A DNA stretch of 64,000 bases from Clostridium estertheticum (GTDB lineage Bacteria; Bacillota; Clostridia; Clostridiales; Clostridiaceae). The notes under the pieces were generated by a model. It did not search any database. It saw only the letters and a program-made list of their open reading frames with translations, and was not told the origin of the DNA. Numbering within the stretch: position 1 is the first letter of the stretch; every line of letters begins with the position of its first letter. Location: NCBI RefSeq assembly GCF_011065935.2, contig NZ_JAAMNH020000001.1, positions 2,873,001 to 2,937,000 of the forward strand, read 5' to 3'. The translations under genes were made by a program, and so were the position numbers. Below, in pieces: positions 36,350-46,207 of the stretch.

Positions 36350-36853
36350 ATGGATTTTAAAATAAGAAGATTACAAGAAACGGATGACATGGTTCAACTT
36401 TTAGCTTTATCAAAAGCGTTTTTTGAGGAATATGAAACACATCATGATTATTTCTTTAAGATTGATTCAGTTGAATATGAAGATATCAGCGGTTATTTCA
36501 ATTCGTGGCTTAATAATGATAATAAAGCAGCCTTTCTTGCTCTATTAGATGACCGTATCATTGGTTATATTACTGTATATGTAAAGAACCAAGCAAGTTT
36601 CTGGAAGATTAAGCAAATAGCTGATATATCCGGGTTGATGGTAGAAAAGTCGATGAGAAAATACGGGGTTGCTTCGGAGCTGATGAAAGCTGCAATGGCA
36701 TTTTTGATAGATAAGAAGATTGATTTTTTTACATTATTTACTTCAAGTAATAATATTGAAGCAATAGAATTTTATAAAAAAATTGGTATGGAGACATTAT
36801 ACACTCATTTGATGGGGTCGGTTAATAATACAGTATTAAAGATAATAAGTTAA
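36350..36853 (+). CDS. GNAT acetyltransferase
   Basis: A 167-residue protein: ADISGLMVEKSMRKYGVASELM (acetyl-CoA loop), LFTSSNNIEAIEFYKKIGME. ATG 36350 preferred over GTG 36344, 8 bases after AGGAGG. Followed by another GNAT gene 73 bases on with no site between. Confidence 0.85.
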   Translation: MDFKIRRLQETDDMVQLLALSKAFFEEYETHHDYFFKIDSVEYEDISGYFNSWLNNDNKAAFLALLDDRIIGYITVYVKNQASFWKIKQIADISGLMVEKSMRKYGVASELMKAAMAFLIDKKIDFFTLFTSSNNIEAIEFYKKIGMETLYTHLMGSVNNTVLKIIS

Positions 36854-36926
36854 ATGTTTGATGAGGATTTGACCTGATTGAGATGTAGTTGTAAGATAAG
36901 TTGAATTGTTAAGGAAGGTGAAAACA

Positions 36927-37418
36927 ATGAATTTACGTTTAGCAAACACAGATGATGAAAAAAAAATAGCAAGTTTAATTGCACAGTTTAGAACAGACTT
37001 AAAACAACTTAAAGGTATTAAATCAACTCCTAATATAGAACAAGCAAAGGAAGAATTCAAAGAATATATACAAGCAAAGTATCCTATCTTTGTTGCTGAA
37101 GAAAATAACAAAGAATTGTTAGGATATTTAGTTTGTCGAATTGATAATGGAACAGTTTGGGCTGAATCTCTATTTGTTTCTTATAATGCAAGAAGAAATG
37201 GAATAGCTTCAAAATTATATGAAAAAGCAGAGGAGATTGCAAAGGAATTGGGAGGAAGTACAGTTTATAATTGGGTACATCCTAACAATGATAAGGTGAT
37301 ACCATTTTTATCTAAAAAGGGATATAATGTTTTAAATCTTATCGAAATAAGAAAACCATGGGAAAATGAAGTGCTAACTCAAAAAATAACTGTTGGAAAG
37401 TATGAGTATAATTACTAG
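36927..37418 (+). CDS. GNAT acetyltransferase
   Basis: A 163-residue protein: WAESLFVSYNARRNGIASKLYE is the acetyl-CoA loop region and NWVHPNNDKVIPFLSKKGYN the C-terminal helix. AAGGAAGGTGAAA precedes the ATG. Followed by a complete A-family site. Confidence 0.85.
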   Translation: MNLRLANTDDEKKIASLIAQFRTDLKQLKGIKSTPNIEQAKEEFKEYIQAKYPIFVAEENNKELLGYLVCRIDNGTVWAESLFVSYNARRNGIASKLYEKAEEIAKELGGSTVYNWVHPNNDKVIPFLSKKGYNVLNLIEIRKPWENEVLTQKITVGKYEYNY

Positions 37419-37518
37419 GTAGAAACGTTCTTATATTGCACCAAAGTTATTATGTAGTATGAATCATATTCATACCTTGAGTAGGTATTGCTCAAAGTGT
37501 AGTGGCTAGAACTCCATA

Positions 37519-37687
37519 TAACAAAATGTTGCCGTCCGCCTTATCTGGTGGGCTCTTTTTATATAGTAATGTGTAAATTTATGGTCTATAATCTATATAT
37601 AGGATAGTGGTCTACTTCCGCCAAGGCACACTACTTCACCAGGCCCGTACGACTAAGTCTCAAGAACTATGGCAACAAGAAACGTTA
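37519..37687 (+). repeat. attC-like site, complete, A family
   Basis: TAACAAAATGTTGCCG at 37519; right CTATGGCAACAAGAAACGTT then AGGC, so the core GTTAGGC fits GTTRRRY exactly. Full inner insert. Long repeated flank at 37433-37518. Confidence 0.9.
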
Positions 37688-37835
37688 GGCATAATCTTTT
37701 GTTGAAACCGGAAGAAATTTAGTGTAAATAATTAAAGTAACTATAACAATATGTTAAATATATGTAATCAATGTAAAAAAATCGGTGTAAGGGTTTAAAT
37801 GCTCTTATAACGATATATTAGAAGGAGAATAAAGT

Positions 37836-38168
37836 ATGAAAATATTGGTTATGGGTGGAACAGAATTTGTAAGTAGTTCATTAACAAAATATCTGATATC
37901 AAAAGGTTATATTGTTGATATATTTACAAGAGGAATTAAATCTATTAAATATAATGGAATTAGAAAACATTTAAAAGGTGATAGAAAATCAATTGAAGAT
38001 TTAAAAGTGAATATTTCAAATGAGAAATATGATTACATCTTTGACATCTCAGCACCTCAAATTAATTTATATGAAGGATTAGAACTAGCATATAAATGGT
38101 ATTGTAGTGCTAAGCCAGACGTAAAAGATGCTAAAATGAATAAAATTGATTTAGTATTAGATATATAA
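37836..38168 (+). pseudogene. NAD-dependent epimerase/dehydratase, internally deleted
   Basis: The N-terminal Rossmann part is clear (KILVMGGTEFVSSSLTKYLI, then TRG and GDR), up to YDYIFDISA near residue 76. It then jumps to the family's C-terminal end (NLYEGLELAYKWYCS). About 200 residues are missing, including the catalytic Tyr-Lys, so no epimerase activity is expected. AGAAGGAG precedes the ATG. Confidence 0.75.
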
Positions 38169-38188
38169 AGAAGATATAATTGTACTTA

Positions 38189-38266
38189 CAATGACACCAT
38201 CCTTTTGGATTTTTGTTGGGTTGAGATACAACAATTATACAAAAAAGAGGGGGTCATTGTTTTTTC
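38189..38266 (+). terminator. Long-loop hairpin with T-run
   Basis: ACAATGACACC and GGGGGTCATTGT can pair across a loop of about 50 bases, followed by TTTTT. It may be a terminator or the ends of a tiny deleted element. Confidence 0.4.
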
Positions 38267-38353
38267 GTTATAAAAGCAGCTTAAACCCTTGCTAAAGCAA
38301 GGATTAATATTAATAAAACAAAGGTAGTGTTTATTACAGAGAGGGGTTTAAAA

Positions 38354-38965
38354 ATGAAAGTACCTACTTTAGAACAAGCAATTAAGTTTATTAAATATGC
38401 TGAGAAAAGTAATCCTGGAGAATGGATAGCACATTCATATAATGTAGCAAAAGCAGCTAAATCGATTGCAAGTGAGTGCCATGATTTAGATAGCGATATT
38501 GCCTATGTCTTAGGGTTGCTACATGATATAGGTAGATATGAGGGCCGTGTACAAATGCATCATTCTGTAAGCGGATATGACTTTTTGATAAACAAAGGGT
38601 ATGTTGATGGTGCACGTATAGCATTGACACACTCATTTGTAATACCAGATATTAGAGTTTACGCTGGACATGCAGATTGTACTGAGGAGGAAATAATTTT
38701 TATTAAGGAATATTTAAAAAACACAACGTACAATGATTACGATAAGCTTATTCAGGTATGCGATACACTTGCTTTACCAGATGGTATATGTTTGATGGAA
38801 AAAAGATTATTGGATGTGGTTATGAGATATGGTACAAATGATTTTACTTTAATAAAATGGAAGAATTACTTAGGCTTAAGGGACTACTTTAGCAAAAAAA
38901 TAGGCAGGTCAATTTATAAAGTTTTAGATGGTGTTGTTGAAACGACTTTTGGGTTCAATCCATAA
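38354..38965 (+). CDS. HD-domain phosphohydrolase
   Basis: A 203-residue protein with H27 (WIAHSYNVAKAA), the H57-D58 pair (GLLHDIGRYEG) and further His at QMHHSVSG and ALTHSF, typical of HD metal-dependent phosphohydrolases acting on nucleotides. ATG 38354 follows GAGAGGGG. Substrate unknown. Confidence 0.85.
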   Translation: MKVPTLEQAIKFIKYAEKSNPGEWIAHSYNVAKAAKSIASECHDLDSDIAYVLGLLHDIGRYEGRVQMHHSVSGYDFLINKGYVDGARIALTHSFVIPDIRVYAGHADCTEEEIIFIKEYLKNTTYNDYDKLIQVCDTLALPDGICLMEKRLLDVVMRYGTNDFTLIKWKNYLGLRDYFSKKIGRSIYKVLDGVVETTFGFNP

Positions 38966-39020
38966 TTAGCTATAAGAGTGGGTTAGTTTGTGGAAATTGT
39001 ACGCTATATAGAGAGTGCAA

Positions 39021-39067
39021 GACCCGTCAGGCAAAGGCTCAGGAACGTTGGAAACAAGAACGTTTTA
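39021..39067 (+). repeat. attC-like right half, A family
   Basis: GACCCGTCAGGCAAAGG, GAACGTTGGAAACAAGAACG then TTTTACG. The flank GAAATTGTACGC...GAGTGCAAG before it matches 9208 and 16775. Confidence 0.65.
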
Positions 39068-39188
39068 CGAAATTTAGAACGAAAAAGTGATTGCTCATAA
39101 GTTATAGGGCGTGATCTGATTGAGACGTAATTGCAAAATGAAATAAAGCAAAGCTAATTTATATAATATACAGTTATGGGGTGAACAA

Positions 39189-39695
39189 ATGCTTGGTAAA
39201 AAAATAATGATTATTGGTTGTTGTGGAAGTGGAAAAAGTACTTTAGCGAAACAATTAGCACACTGCGTGGATTTACCATTAATCCATCTAGACAGAGAGT
39301 ATTATAAACCTAATTGGGAAAAACCTACTAAAAATGAATGGGAGGAAAAAGTACAAAGTTTAATTTCAAAAATTGAATGGATTATGGATGGTAATTACTA
39401 CAATACATTGAATATGCGTATGGAACAAGCAGACACAGTTATATTTTTAGATATAAACAAATTTTCATGTGCATTTAGAGTTATACAACGGGCATGTTTT
39501 TCAAAAGAAAGTATGCGTTCAGATATGGGACATGGATGTCACGAAAGATTTGATATGGATTTTTTCCGTTTTGTATGGAATTTCGATAGAACTATGCGTC
39601 CTCGCATTTATGCATTATTAAAAAATTATTCACAATTGAATATTATTGTTTTGAAAAGCAGTAGAGATATTAAGAAATTTATAAGTGAACTCTAA
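39189..39695 (+). CDS. P-loop kinase, topology modulation (FlaR)-like
   Basis: A 168-residue P-loop NTPase with Walker A GCCGSGKST (10-18), LPLIHLDREYYKPNW, and WIMDGNYYNTLNMRMEQADT, as in adenylate kinase-related 'topology modulation' proteins. Probably a small-molecule kinase. GGGGTG precedes the ATG; the leader carries the shared TTGCTCATAAGTTAT block. Confidence 0.85.
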   Translation: MLGKKIMIIGCCGSGKSTLAKQLAHCVDLPLIHLDREYYKPNWEKPTKNEWEEKVQSLISKIEWIMDGNYYNTLNMRMEQADTVIFLDINKFSCAFRVIQRACFSKESMRSDMGHGCHERFDMDFFRFVWNFDRTMRPRIYALLKNYSQLNIIVLKSSRDIKKFISEL

Positions 39696-39749
39696 ATAAA
39701 ATGAGCATAATCTTCACAAAAGGCATTTATAATCATTCTGAACAATTCA

Positions 39750-39887
39750 TTTATTGTTGCATTATTTGTTTTACAAGATTATCAAGGGCAAGGTATAGGC
39801 CGAAAAATACTGGAATACTGTAAATCTATATATTCAAGTTTAAAATTGGGAGTTTATACAGAGAACATAAGTGCAATTAACGTTTAA
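39750..39887 (+). pseudogene. GNAT acetyltransferase fragment
   Basis: Only the middle of a GNAT gene survives: FIVALFVLQDYQGQGIGRKI, then LEYCKSIYSSLKLGVYTENI and a stop. No start codon. It leads into the A-family flank at 39888. Confidence 0.7.
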
Positions 39888-39908
39888 TTGTAGTGCCTAA
39901 GCTCCGTA

Positions 39909-40020
39909 TAACAAAATGTTTCCGTCCGCCTTGGCTGGTGGATATTTTTATATAGTAATATGTAAATTTATAACTTATAATCTATATATAGGTTAGTAGT
40001 TAAATCCATCGCCAAGTCAC
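39909..40020 (+). repeat. attC-like left half, A family
   Basis: TAACAAAATGTTTCCG and the full inner insert up to CATCGCCAAGTCAC; the right arm is deleted. Confidence 0.75.
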
Positions 40021-40093
40021 TAGAATAGATATTTCCCACACAACTATATTGAATAAGATACTTACATGCTATTAAATTTAAGGAGGAGAACAT

Positions 40094-40849
40094 ATGTTAA
40101 TCAAAGATTTTGAAAACTTTATTATTGATACTTTTACAAAAGAAAAATTAGAGATTGTAAAAGAAAAAAATGAATATGGATTCACTAATATTGGGAGCGA
40201 AGAAGTTTTAAAATTGGGATATTGTACAAACTTAACTATTGAGTCTGCACTAGAGGCAGTAAAAAATAATGTTAATTTACTAATAACACATCATGATGCT
40301 TGGGAGTGGATGTCTGGAATGAAGGAAGACGTACTTGATATTTTAAAACAAAGTCACATAACGCATTTCTATATTCATTTACCATTAGATGATGCTGAAT
40401 TTGGTAACAATACTTCAATATTAAAAAAACTTGGATTTAAGGTTATAGATAAATTTTCAAATGATGATGGAATGTATTGTGGAAGGATAGGAGAAATAGA
40501 TGAACCTATTGAGTTTGAAAAACTAGTGAATAGAATAGAACTGTTATTAGAAGAACCAATACGGAAATGGAGAAATAATGAACGATTAATAAAGAGAATA
40601 GGAGTAGTAACTGGTGCGGGTTTTTCTGCTATTGATATAAAAGATGCTGTTAAGTTAGGTTGTGATGCATATTTTACTGGAGAAAAGATACTCTATACTG
40701 TTCAATATGCACAATACAGTAAAATAAATCTTTTAGTTGGCAGTCATACATTTACTGAGATATTTGGATTGGAAAGTTTAGTTAAAATAATTAATGAAAG
40801 ATATCCTATGGTAGACATTATAAGGATTAAAGAAGAGCATATTGAGTAA
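40094..40849 (+). CDS. Nif3-like dinuclear metal-centre protein
   Basis: A 251-residue protein of the NIF3/YqfO family (GTP cyclohydrolase I type 2-like). Metal ligands: LLITHHDAW (H66, H67), HLPLDDA, and GSHTFTE near the C-terminus. The family is a toroidal hexamer with an unsettled enzymatic role. AAGGAGGAG precedes the ATG. It is shorter than the housekeeping YqfO type, which has an inserted domain. Confidence 0.85.
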   Translation: MLIKDFENFIIDTFTKEKLEIVKEKNEYGFTNIGSEEVLKLGYCTNLTIESALEAVKNNVNLLITHHDAWEWMSGMKEDVLDILKQSHITHFYIHLPLDDAEFGNNTSILKKLGFKVIDKFSNDDGMYCGRIGEIDEPIEFEKLVNRIELLLEEPIRKWRNNERLIKRIGVVTGAGFSAIDIKDAVKLGCDAYFTGEKILYTVQYAQYSKINLLVGSHTFTEIFGLESLVKIINERYPMVDIIRIKEEHIE

Positions 40850-41290
40850 GTTCGACAACTAATAAGATCTTATTGATGCTATTACCTTTTATTCTTATGG
40901 TTGGATTTGTGGTTATGTTAATTAAAATAGAAAAAAGACACTTATTTCCCGCACTTGGGTTCAAAAAAGGCATATTGCCAAACAACTTTTGATCGCATTT
41001 CCTATTTCTGCAGCTACAGTACTTCTTTTTGTAGCCTCATAACTACCTCAAATAAGTAATTCTAAAATTCTAGGCTTTGGAAGTGGATTTGGTGTTACCG
41101 CAAATCATTTAGCAAAGAACGGGAGAATAAGCCAACTATATCAGATTTAATAGAATATTGGAATAGAGAATTTGTTAATTGCACAGTTGGAATGATGGGA
41201 ATGGAAGAGGTTTAAAGACATAATTTGGATTTACCACAATTCATAGAAATGGTTGAAAAGCAAAAACCAATTGTTATAGTTAAGTGAAGT
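40850..41290 (+). pseudogene. Remnants of several genes
   Basis: Three pieces can be read: a hydrophobic stretch with IKIEKRHLFPALGFKKGILP (about 40870-40990, CPBP protease N-terminus-like); SNSKILGFGSGFGVTANHLA (about 41058-41120), a methyltransferase motif I; and NKPTISDLIEYWNREFVNCT (about 41130-41215), unknown. All are in different phases, with no starts. No attC-like site is recognised among them. Confidence 0.45.
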
Positions 41291-41367
41291 AAGGGGATTC
41301 TTACTTAAGCACCCATAAGTTTTATTAAATTAAGCTGGATTATTAACTTTTTTAAAGGAGTTGTTTT

Positions 41368-41640
41368 TTGAGTTTATATATGTTTATTGCATCTGATTTT
41401 CCAATGCCATTTGTAGATTATAGTAGAACTAAATATTTTAAATTTAAAAAAGGAGTTAAAATTAATGTTGATGATGATGGAATAATTTATCATTATACAA
41501 ATGATAGCGATAGAAATTCTCCTGATTTATTAATACCTTGTCGTCAAGAAGAAGCAGATACCATTGTTGTTGATTCAGAAGAAAGTCTTCAGGAAATACA
41601 AATCTCTAAAGGATACAAATACGATTATACTCATGCATAA
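41368..41640 (+). CDS. Hypothetical protein, 90 residues
   Basis: A small acidic soluble protein (FIASDFPMPFVDYSRTKYFK ... VDSEESLQEIQISKGYKYDY). TTG start at 41368, 7 bases after AAAGGAG. I do not recognise the family; the ending may be shortened. Confidence 0.5.
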   Translation: MSLYMFIASDFPMPFVDYSRTKYFKFKKGVKINVDDDGIIYHYTNDSDRNSPDLLIPCRQEEADTIVVDSEESLQEIQISKGYKYDYTHA

Positions 41641-41679
41641 TTAGGCGAATTAATCTTTATAAACTGAGGAGGAAAACTT

Positions 41680-42177
41680 ATGGAGTATTTTGATATTTTA
41701 AATAAAGATGGAAGTAAAAGCGGTCAAATAGCACTAAAAGGTGCCCTAATGTCAAATGGTCAATATTATTTAGGCGTACATGCATATATACATAACTCAA
41801 AGGGAGATTTCTTGCTACAAAAAAGATCGGAAACAAAAGATTTTTTACCCGGTGGATGGGATATACATATGGGACATGTTATCGCTGGGGAAACAAGTGA
41901 AACAGCTATCACTAGAGAAATACAGGAAGAATTAGGTATAAAGATAGAAAATATAACCTTCATAAAAAGGATAACTTGGGAAAAACATAATCATTTTATT
42001 GATATCTATGCAGCATGTAAAGATATTAATATTTGTGATTTAACATTGCAAAAATCCGAGGTAGAAGATATTAAATATATTTCAAAAAATGAAATGATAA
42101 AATTAATAAAAAGCATGGATTACAGACCAGAAGAGTATAGAACTATAATGGAGAATTATGTTAGAGAAATTCATTAA
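41680..42177 (+). CDS. Nudix hydrolase, IDI-like
   Basis: A 165-residue protein that opens EYFDILNKDGSKSGQIALKG like the YfcD/isopentenyl isomerase-type Nudix group, with box GHVIAGETSETAITREIQEE then LGI. HxY-type residues precede (LGVHAYIHNSKGDFLLQKRS). GAGGAGG precedes the ATG. Confidence 0.9.
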   Translation: MEYFDILNKDGSKSGQIALKGALMSNGQYYLGVHAYIHNSKGDFLLQKRSETKDFLPGGWDIHMGHVIAGETSETAITREIQEELGIKIENITFIKRITWEKHNHFIDIYAACKDINICDLTLQKSEVEDIKYISKNEMIKLIKSMDYRPEEYRTIMENYVREIH

Positions 42178-42267
42178 GGATTTTGGATTATAGGTATATT
42201 ACATAGCTAATTTGAATGGCAGAGGTGGGTAGTTATGAAGGAGGTTAGGTACGAGGGGGATTATTAA

Positions 42268-42804
42268 ATGAAACATTTTATTTTAGAAAATGGAGATTCA
42301 GTTGTAATCAGGGAAGCAAAGGTTTCTGATGCAAATAAAATTTTAGAATATGTTAATACAATCAGTAGTGAATCAGATTTTTTAACTTTTGGACAAGGAG
42401 AATTTATAAAAAGCGTTGAACAGGAAGAAAAACATCTTGATAATACATTGAGACAAAACAACGCTATTTATATAATTGCTGAAATTGATAAGAAGGTAGT
42501 TGGAAGTTTAAATTTCTCAGCAGGTTCAAGACCAAGAATAGTACATACTGGAGAATTTGGTGTTAGTGTTTTAAAAGAATATTGGGGAAATCGGATTGGA
42601 ACGGAACTAATAAAATATTTAATTGAATGGAGTAAACAGTCAGGGGTGATAAGAAAAATAAACTTGATAGTTAGGGATGATAATTTTTCAGCGATCCACG
42701 TATATAAAAAATTAGGATTTACTCAAGAAGGAATAATAAGTAGGAATTTACAGATTAACGATAGATTCTATGATGCTTTATATATGGGGTACAAAATTGA
42801 CTAA
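42268..42804 (+). CDS. GNAT acetyltransferase
   Basis: A 178-residue protein: VIREAKVSDANKILEYVN, acetyl-CoA loop VLKEYWGNRIGTELIKYL, and RDDNFSAIHVYKKLGFTQEG. Typical of a family that acetylates small amines. The ATG follows GAGGGGG. No attC-like site separates it from its neighbours. Confidence 0.9.
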   Translation: MKHFILENGDSVVIREAKVSDANKILEYVNTISSESDFLTFGQGEFIKSVEQEEKHLDNTLRQNNAIYIIAEIDKKVVGSLNFSAGSRPRIVHTGEFGVSVLKEYWGNRIGTELIKYLIEWSKQSGVIRKINLIVRDDNFSAIHVYKKLGFTQEGIISRNLQINDRFYDALYMGYKID

Positions 42805-42857
42805 TATGATTATATATTTGATAAGAAATGGTAAAGATTATTTATGTTGCGGAGAGG

Positions 42858-43220
42858 ATGATAAATATTTTGGAGAAAAGTTATGATATTTTGGGGAATA
42901 CAGTTACAGTAACAGTTGATAGACCACTAGGTACATATCATCCCAAACATAGAACTATTTTTTACACTGTAAATTATGGCTATGTTGAAGGGGTTATTGC
43001 TGGTGATGGTGAGGAACAGGATGCGTATATTGTAGGGGTTAACGTTCCTGTGAAAAGTTTCAATGGCAAGGTAATTGCTGTGATTCATCGGTTAGATGAT
43101 GTGGAGGACAAATGGGTTGTTGTCCCAGAAAATATGGTATTAACAGAAAATGAAATTAAGAAGGCAGTCCAATTTGTAGAAAAGTTTTTCCAATCAAAAT
43201 ATTATTGTTTATATACTTAA
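42858..43220 (+). CDS. Inorganic pyrophosphatase-like protein
   Basis: About 120 residues resembling small inorganic-pyrophosphatase-like proteins of clostridia: VTVTVDRPLGTYHPKHRTIF, VNYGYVEGVIAGDGEEQDAY and ENEIKKAVQFVEKFF. The Asp-rich GDGEEQDAYIVG fits the PPase metal site. ATG 42858 or TTG 42870 could be the start; the GGAGAGG site favours the latter. Activity has not been shown here. Confidence 0.7.
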   Translation: MINILEKSYDILGNTVTVTVDRPLGTYHPKHRTIFYTVNYGYVEGVIAGDGEEQDAYIVGVNVPVKSFNGKVIAVIHRLDDVEDKWVVVPENMVLTENEIKKAVQFVEKFFQSKYYCLYT

Positions 43221-43300
43221 CGCCACTAGTTTAGAAAAATTACTGAATAATAGAAAATAAGAAGAATATTTATTTATTACTTTTAATTTGGAGGTTAAAA

Positions 43301-44182
43301 ATGCTGAGTTACCGTAAATTTGATAAAGAAAGTGATTATAATATAATGCGCCGTATAGTGCAACATAATTGTGTGCAAACTGGGCATCTATATCCCCAGT
43401 TACATGTAGGCAATCTGGATTTTGAAAGATATGCTTTCGAAGAAATTCCAGATATATTGTATAAGACAACTTTGCTTGTGACTGACGATAAAATAGAATT
43501 TGGGTTTATCACATTCCAGGAAGATGAGTTTTCCATAAGTGTTCTTTCGAATTTTGAACACTTTAAACAAGATATACTGGATTATATAGAACATAATTGT
43601 TATATGAAGGGGACCACTATTACAACAGAGGCTAATGCTGAAGATGACCTGTTAAGTAGTATTTTGGAAGAACGGGGGTATACCAAAACTGAATATTTCC
43701 GTTTTTGCGGTATATGTGATTTATCTAAAATACAGCCATATCCTTCATTGCCGCGTGGATTCAGCCTACGTCTAACGCAGAAGAAAGATGTATCAAGACG
43801 TGTAGAATTATTTGGCCTCGCTACTGGAGGAATAGGAACAACCTCAGAAAGATATGAAAGAATGATGAATTCTCCCTCATACGGTGATGCAATGGATTTT
43901 GTAGTTCAGATGTACAATGAAGAAATCATTGCTTACTGTACAATTTGGGACGACCCTGTCAGTAAGATAGCAATATTAGAACCTGTTGCCTGCGTAGAGG
44001 AACATCGCCGTAAAGGCATTATGAAAAGCACTTTATTATATGGGATGAATGTGTTGAAAGAGCGTGGAACTAAATATATATACGTAGGTACAGGAGGCAA
44101 AAACATTGCTTCACAGACGCTGTATAAGAGTGTTGGTTTTTTAGAATATGGGGCAGACTGTGAATGGCAGAAGACACTATAA
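43301..44182 (+). CDS. Double GNAT-domain acetyltransferase
   Basis: A 293-residue protein with two GNAT-like halves. The C-terminal half has the acetyl-CoA signature (ILEPVACVEEHRRKGIMKST) and TGGKNIASQTLYKSVGFLEY; the N-terminal half is degenerate. This layout is common in Gram-positive bacteria. GGAGG precedes the ATG. Confidence 0.85.
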   Translation: MLSYRKFDKESDYNIMRRIVQHNCVQTGHLYPQLHVGNLDFERYAFEEIPDILYKTTLLVTDDKIEFGFITFQEDEFSISVLSNFEHFKQDILDYIEHNCYMKGTTITTEANAEDDLLSSILEERGYTKTEYFRFCGICDLSKIQPYPSLPRGFSLRLTQKKDVSRRVELFGLATGGIGTTSERYERMMNSPSYGDAMDFVVQMYNEEIIAYCTIWDDPVSKIAILEPVACVEEHRRKGIMKSTLLYGMNVLKERGTKYIYVGTGGKNIASQTLYKSVGFLEYGADCEWQKTL

Positions 44183-44500
44183 TATTTTAAAGTGATTGCA
44201 TCTAAAGAACTATTTTCAATTTCTAAATCCGATATCGCAGATCACTTTAATATAGAAGATGAAATAATCACTGATATTATCCATAAATGATCTTGGAATT
44301 GAGGTTATACCTGAAAAACCAAATGGATATAAATTTGAAAGCTTTTTATTTGATATATTTGCTAATTTGAAGGATATGGCTGCTATATAAGTTAAGTGTG
44401 AAAAGAGTTTGATCCTCTAACTTCATATTTTGGTGAAAACATTGTCTTGGATAAAGCAATGGATAAGATTCTAATGGATAGTATTATAGAATTATAAACT
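44183..44500 (+). pseudogene. Decayed fragments, one nucleotidyl-sugar pyrophosphorylase-like
   Basis: No intact gene. A frame near 44310-44430 reads IPEKPNGYKFESFLFDIFAN then LKDMAA-stop-VKCEKEFDPL, like the YKFExFxFDxF block of UDP-N-acetylglucosamine pyrophosphorylase-type proteins. The rest is unassigned. Confidence 0.35.
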
Positions 44501-44594
44501 CTACAATGTAGATAAAAAAGCAATTGATATTAAGCCTAAATAAGACACGGTGGCAACCACTTTGTTGCACCGATTTAATAAAGGGGGATTTACT

Positions 44595-45008
44595 ATGGAA
44601 GATGGTAAAAAAATTTACTTTGCAGTTAAGGCATTTATATTAAATGAAGGTAATTTCTTGATTATGCATAAAAGTAGAGTAGAGGAAGATATTTGGGAAC
44701 TACCAGGAGGTAGAATGGAGTTTGGAGAATCTGCTGAAGAAACTTTAATAAGAGAATTATTAGAAGAAACAGGACTTCTAGTTACTCCCATTAAATTGTT
44801 AGATACATGGAATTGTGTGTTTGACAATTATCAGATTACTGGAATTATCTATTTATGCAAAATTAAAAATACTGAACTCAAGTTGTCGGATGAACATGAC
44901 AATTATAAATGGGTAAATGCAGATGCTGGATCTATAATTAACATGTATGATGTTTTTAAGGAGAAAATGATAAATTGGAATTGGGATGAGATTAAATCAT
45001 TTAAATAA
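44595..45008 (+). CDS. Nudix hydrolase
   Basis: A 137-residue protein with box GGRMEFGESAEETLIRELLE then ETGLLV, preceded by WELPGG. ATG 44595 has AAAGGGGGA at good spacing. Likely removes or recycles a nucleotide derivative. Confidence 0.9.
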   Translation: MEDGKKIYFAVKAFILNEGNFLIMHKSRVEEDIWELPGGRMEFGESAEETLIRELLEETGLLVTPIKLLDTWNCVFDNYQITGIIYLCKIKNTELKLSDEHDNYKWVNADAGSIINMYDVFKEKMINWNWDEIKSFK

Positions 45009-45129
45009 TCTAAATTTATAGTTAAATCGCATAATTCTTAGAGTGTCCATCAAAATGATTTTGATGAATGAACATCTGTAGAATAAGACGTACAAAAAAT
45101 ATATAAATTAAATAGGAGTGAAACTAAAT

Positions 45130-45555
45130 ATGAAAAATTATGTTATTGAGGAAAGCACAAGAGAAGAATATAATTTAGTTGATAAAGGGATAGTTGAATA
45201 TAATTTATCGAAAGTTCCTTTTACACAAGAACCATCTTTTATTCCAATTAATAAAGTTATAAAAGGAGCAAATGGAGAAGTGCTTGCAGGAATAAATAGT
45301 ATATTATATTGTTGGAATTGCTTATATATAGATGTTTTGTGGGTTAAAAAGGAGTTTAGAGAAGAAGGTTATGGTACGGCACTTTTAAATGAGGTAGAGA
45401 AAATTGCAAAAGAAAGAGGGTGCAAATTAATTCATTTAGATACTTTTGATTTTCAAGCAAAAGATTTTTACCTTACACAAGGATATGTGGTTTTTGGTGT
45501 GTTAGACGATTGCCCATTGGAACATAAACGATATTATATGAAAAAAAATATATAA
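45130..45555 (+). CDS. GNAT acetyltransferase
   Basis: A 141-residue protein: LYIDVLWVKKEFREEGYGTALL (acetyl-CoA loop) and DTFDFQAKDFYLTQGYVVFG, typical of the group. ATG 45130 or GTG 45118 could start it; AGGAG lies just before both. Confidence 0.85.
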   Translation: MKNYVIEESTREEYNLVDKGIVEYNLSKVPFTQEPSFIPINKVIKGANGEVLAGINSILYCWNCLYIDVLWVKKEFREEGYGTALLNEVEKIAKERGCKLIHLDTFDFQAKDFYLTQGYVVFGVLDDCPLEHKRYYMKKNI

Positions 45556-45642
45556 TTCACATTTTTCCATATTGTGATGAGGTGTAGTATTCAAATTGTT
45601 TATTAATACAGAAAATTAATACAGAATGAAGGTGGTAAATCT

Positions 45643-46071
45643 ATGGAAATAGAATTTTACGAGTTAGGAAAATTTGATGAAGAAAATTTGAAATTCGCAG
45701 TAATAAGCGCTGTATATCAGGGGAAATGGATTTACGTTAGAGAAAATCAGAGGAACTCTTGGGAGATTCCTGGCGGGCATAGAGAAATAGGTGAAAGCAT
45801 TGAAGAAACAGCTAGAAGAGAGCTGTTTGAAGAAACTGGTGCGAAAAAATTCAATCTGAAACCTGTTTGTGAATATTCTATTTACAATTTTTCTATGAAT
45901 AATTCTAATGAGAAATCTTATGGAAGGTTATTTTTTAGTGAGGTAGAGGAGATAGGAGATTTACCAATTTCAGAAATAAGTGAGATAAAATTATTTGACG
46001 GATTACCAGAAAATCTAACCTATCCTGAACTTAATTCACTTATGTATAAAAAAACACTTCATTTAAAATAA
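45643..46071 (+). CDS. Nudix hydrolase
   Basis: A 142-residue protein with box GGHREIGESIEETARRELFE then ETGA, preceded by SWEIPGG. AAGGTGG precedes the ATG. Third Nudix gene in a 4.4-kb stretch. Confidence 0.9.
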   Translation: MEIEFYELGKFDEENLKFAVISAVYQGKWIYVRENQRNSWEIPGGHREIGESIEETARRELFEETGAKKFNLKPVCEYSIYNFSMNNSNEKSYGRLFFSEVEEIGDLPISEISEIKLFDGLPENLTYPELNSLMYKKTLHLK

Positions 46072-46207
46072 ATACATAGAGGGGTTAACTAATAGGTATT
46101 TCCATGAAATGAAGACATAATTAAATATAATATAAAAAATAAGCTTAGAAGAAAGTGATTGCAAGAGAATGATTTGAAAATATATTATCAAAGAGGGGTA
46201 GAACATA

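Noticed and set aside
42858..43220. Essential housekeeping pyrophosphatase
   Set aside because: The protein is short and lies among accessory cassettes; it resembles the small clostridial PPase-like group, not a full-length housekeeping enzyme.
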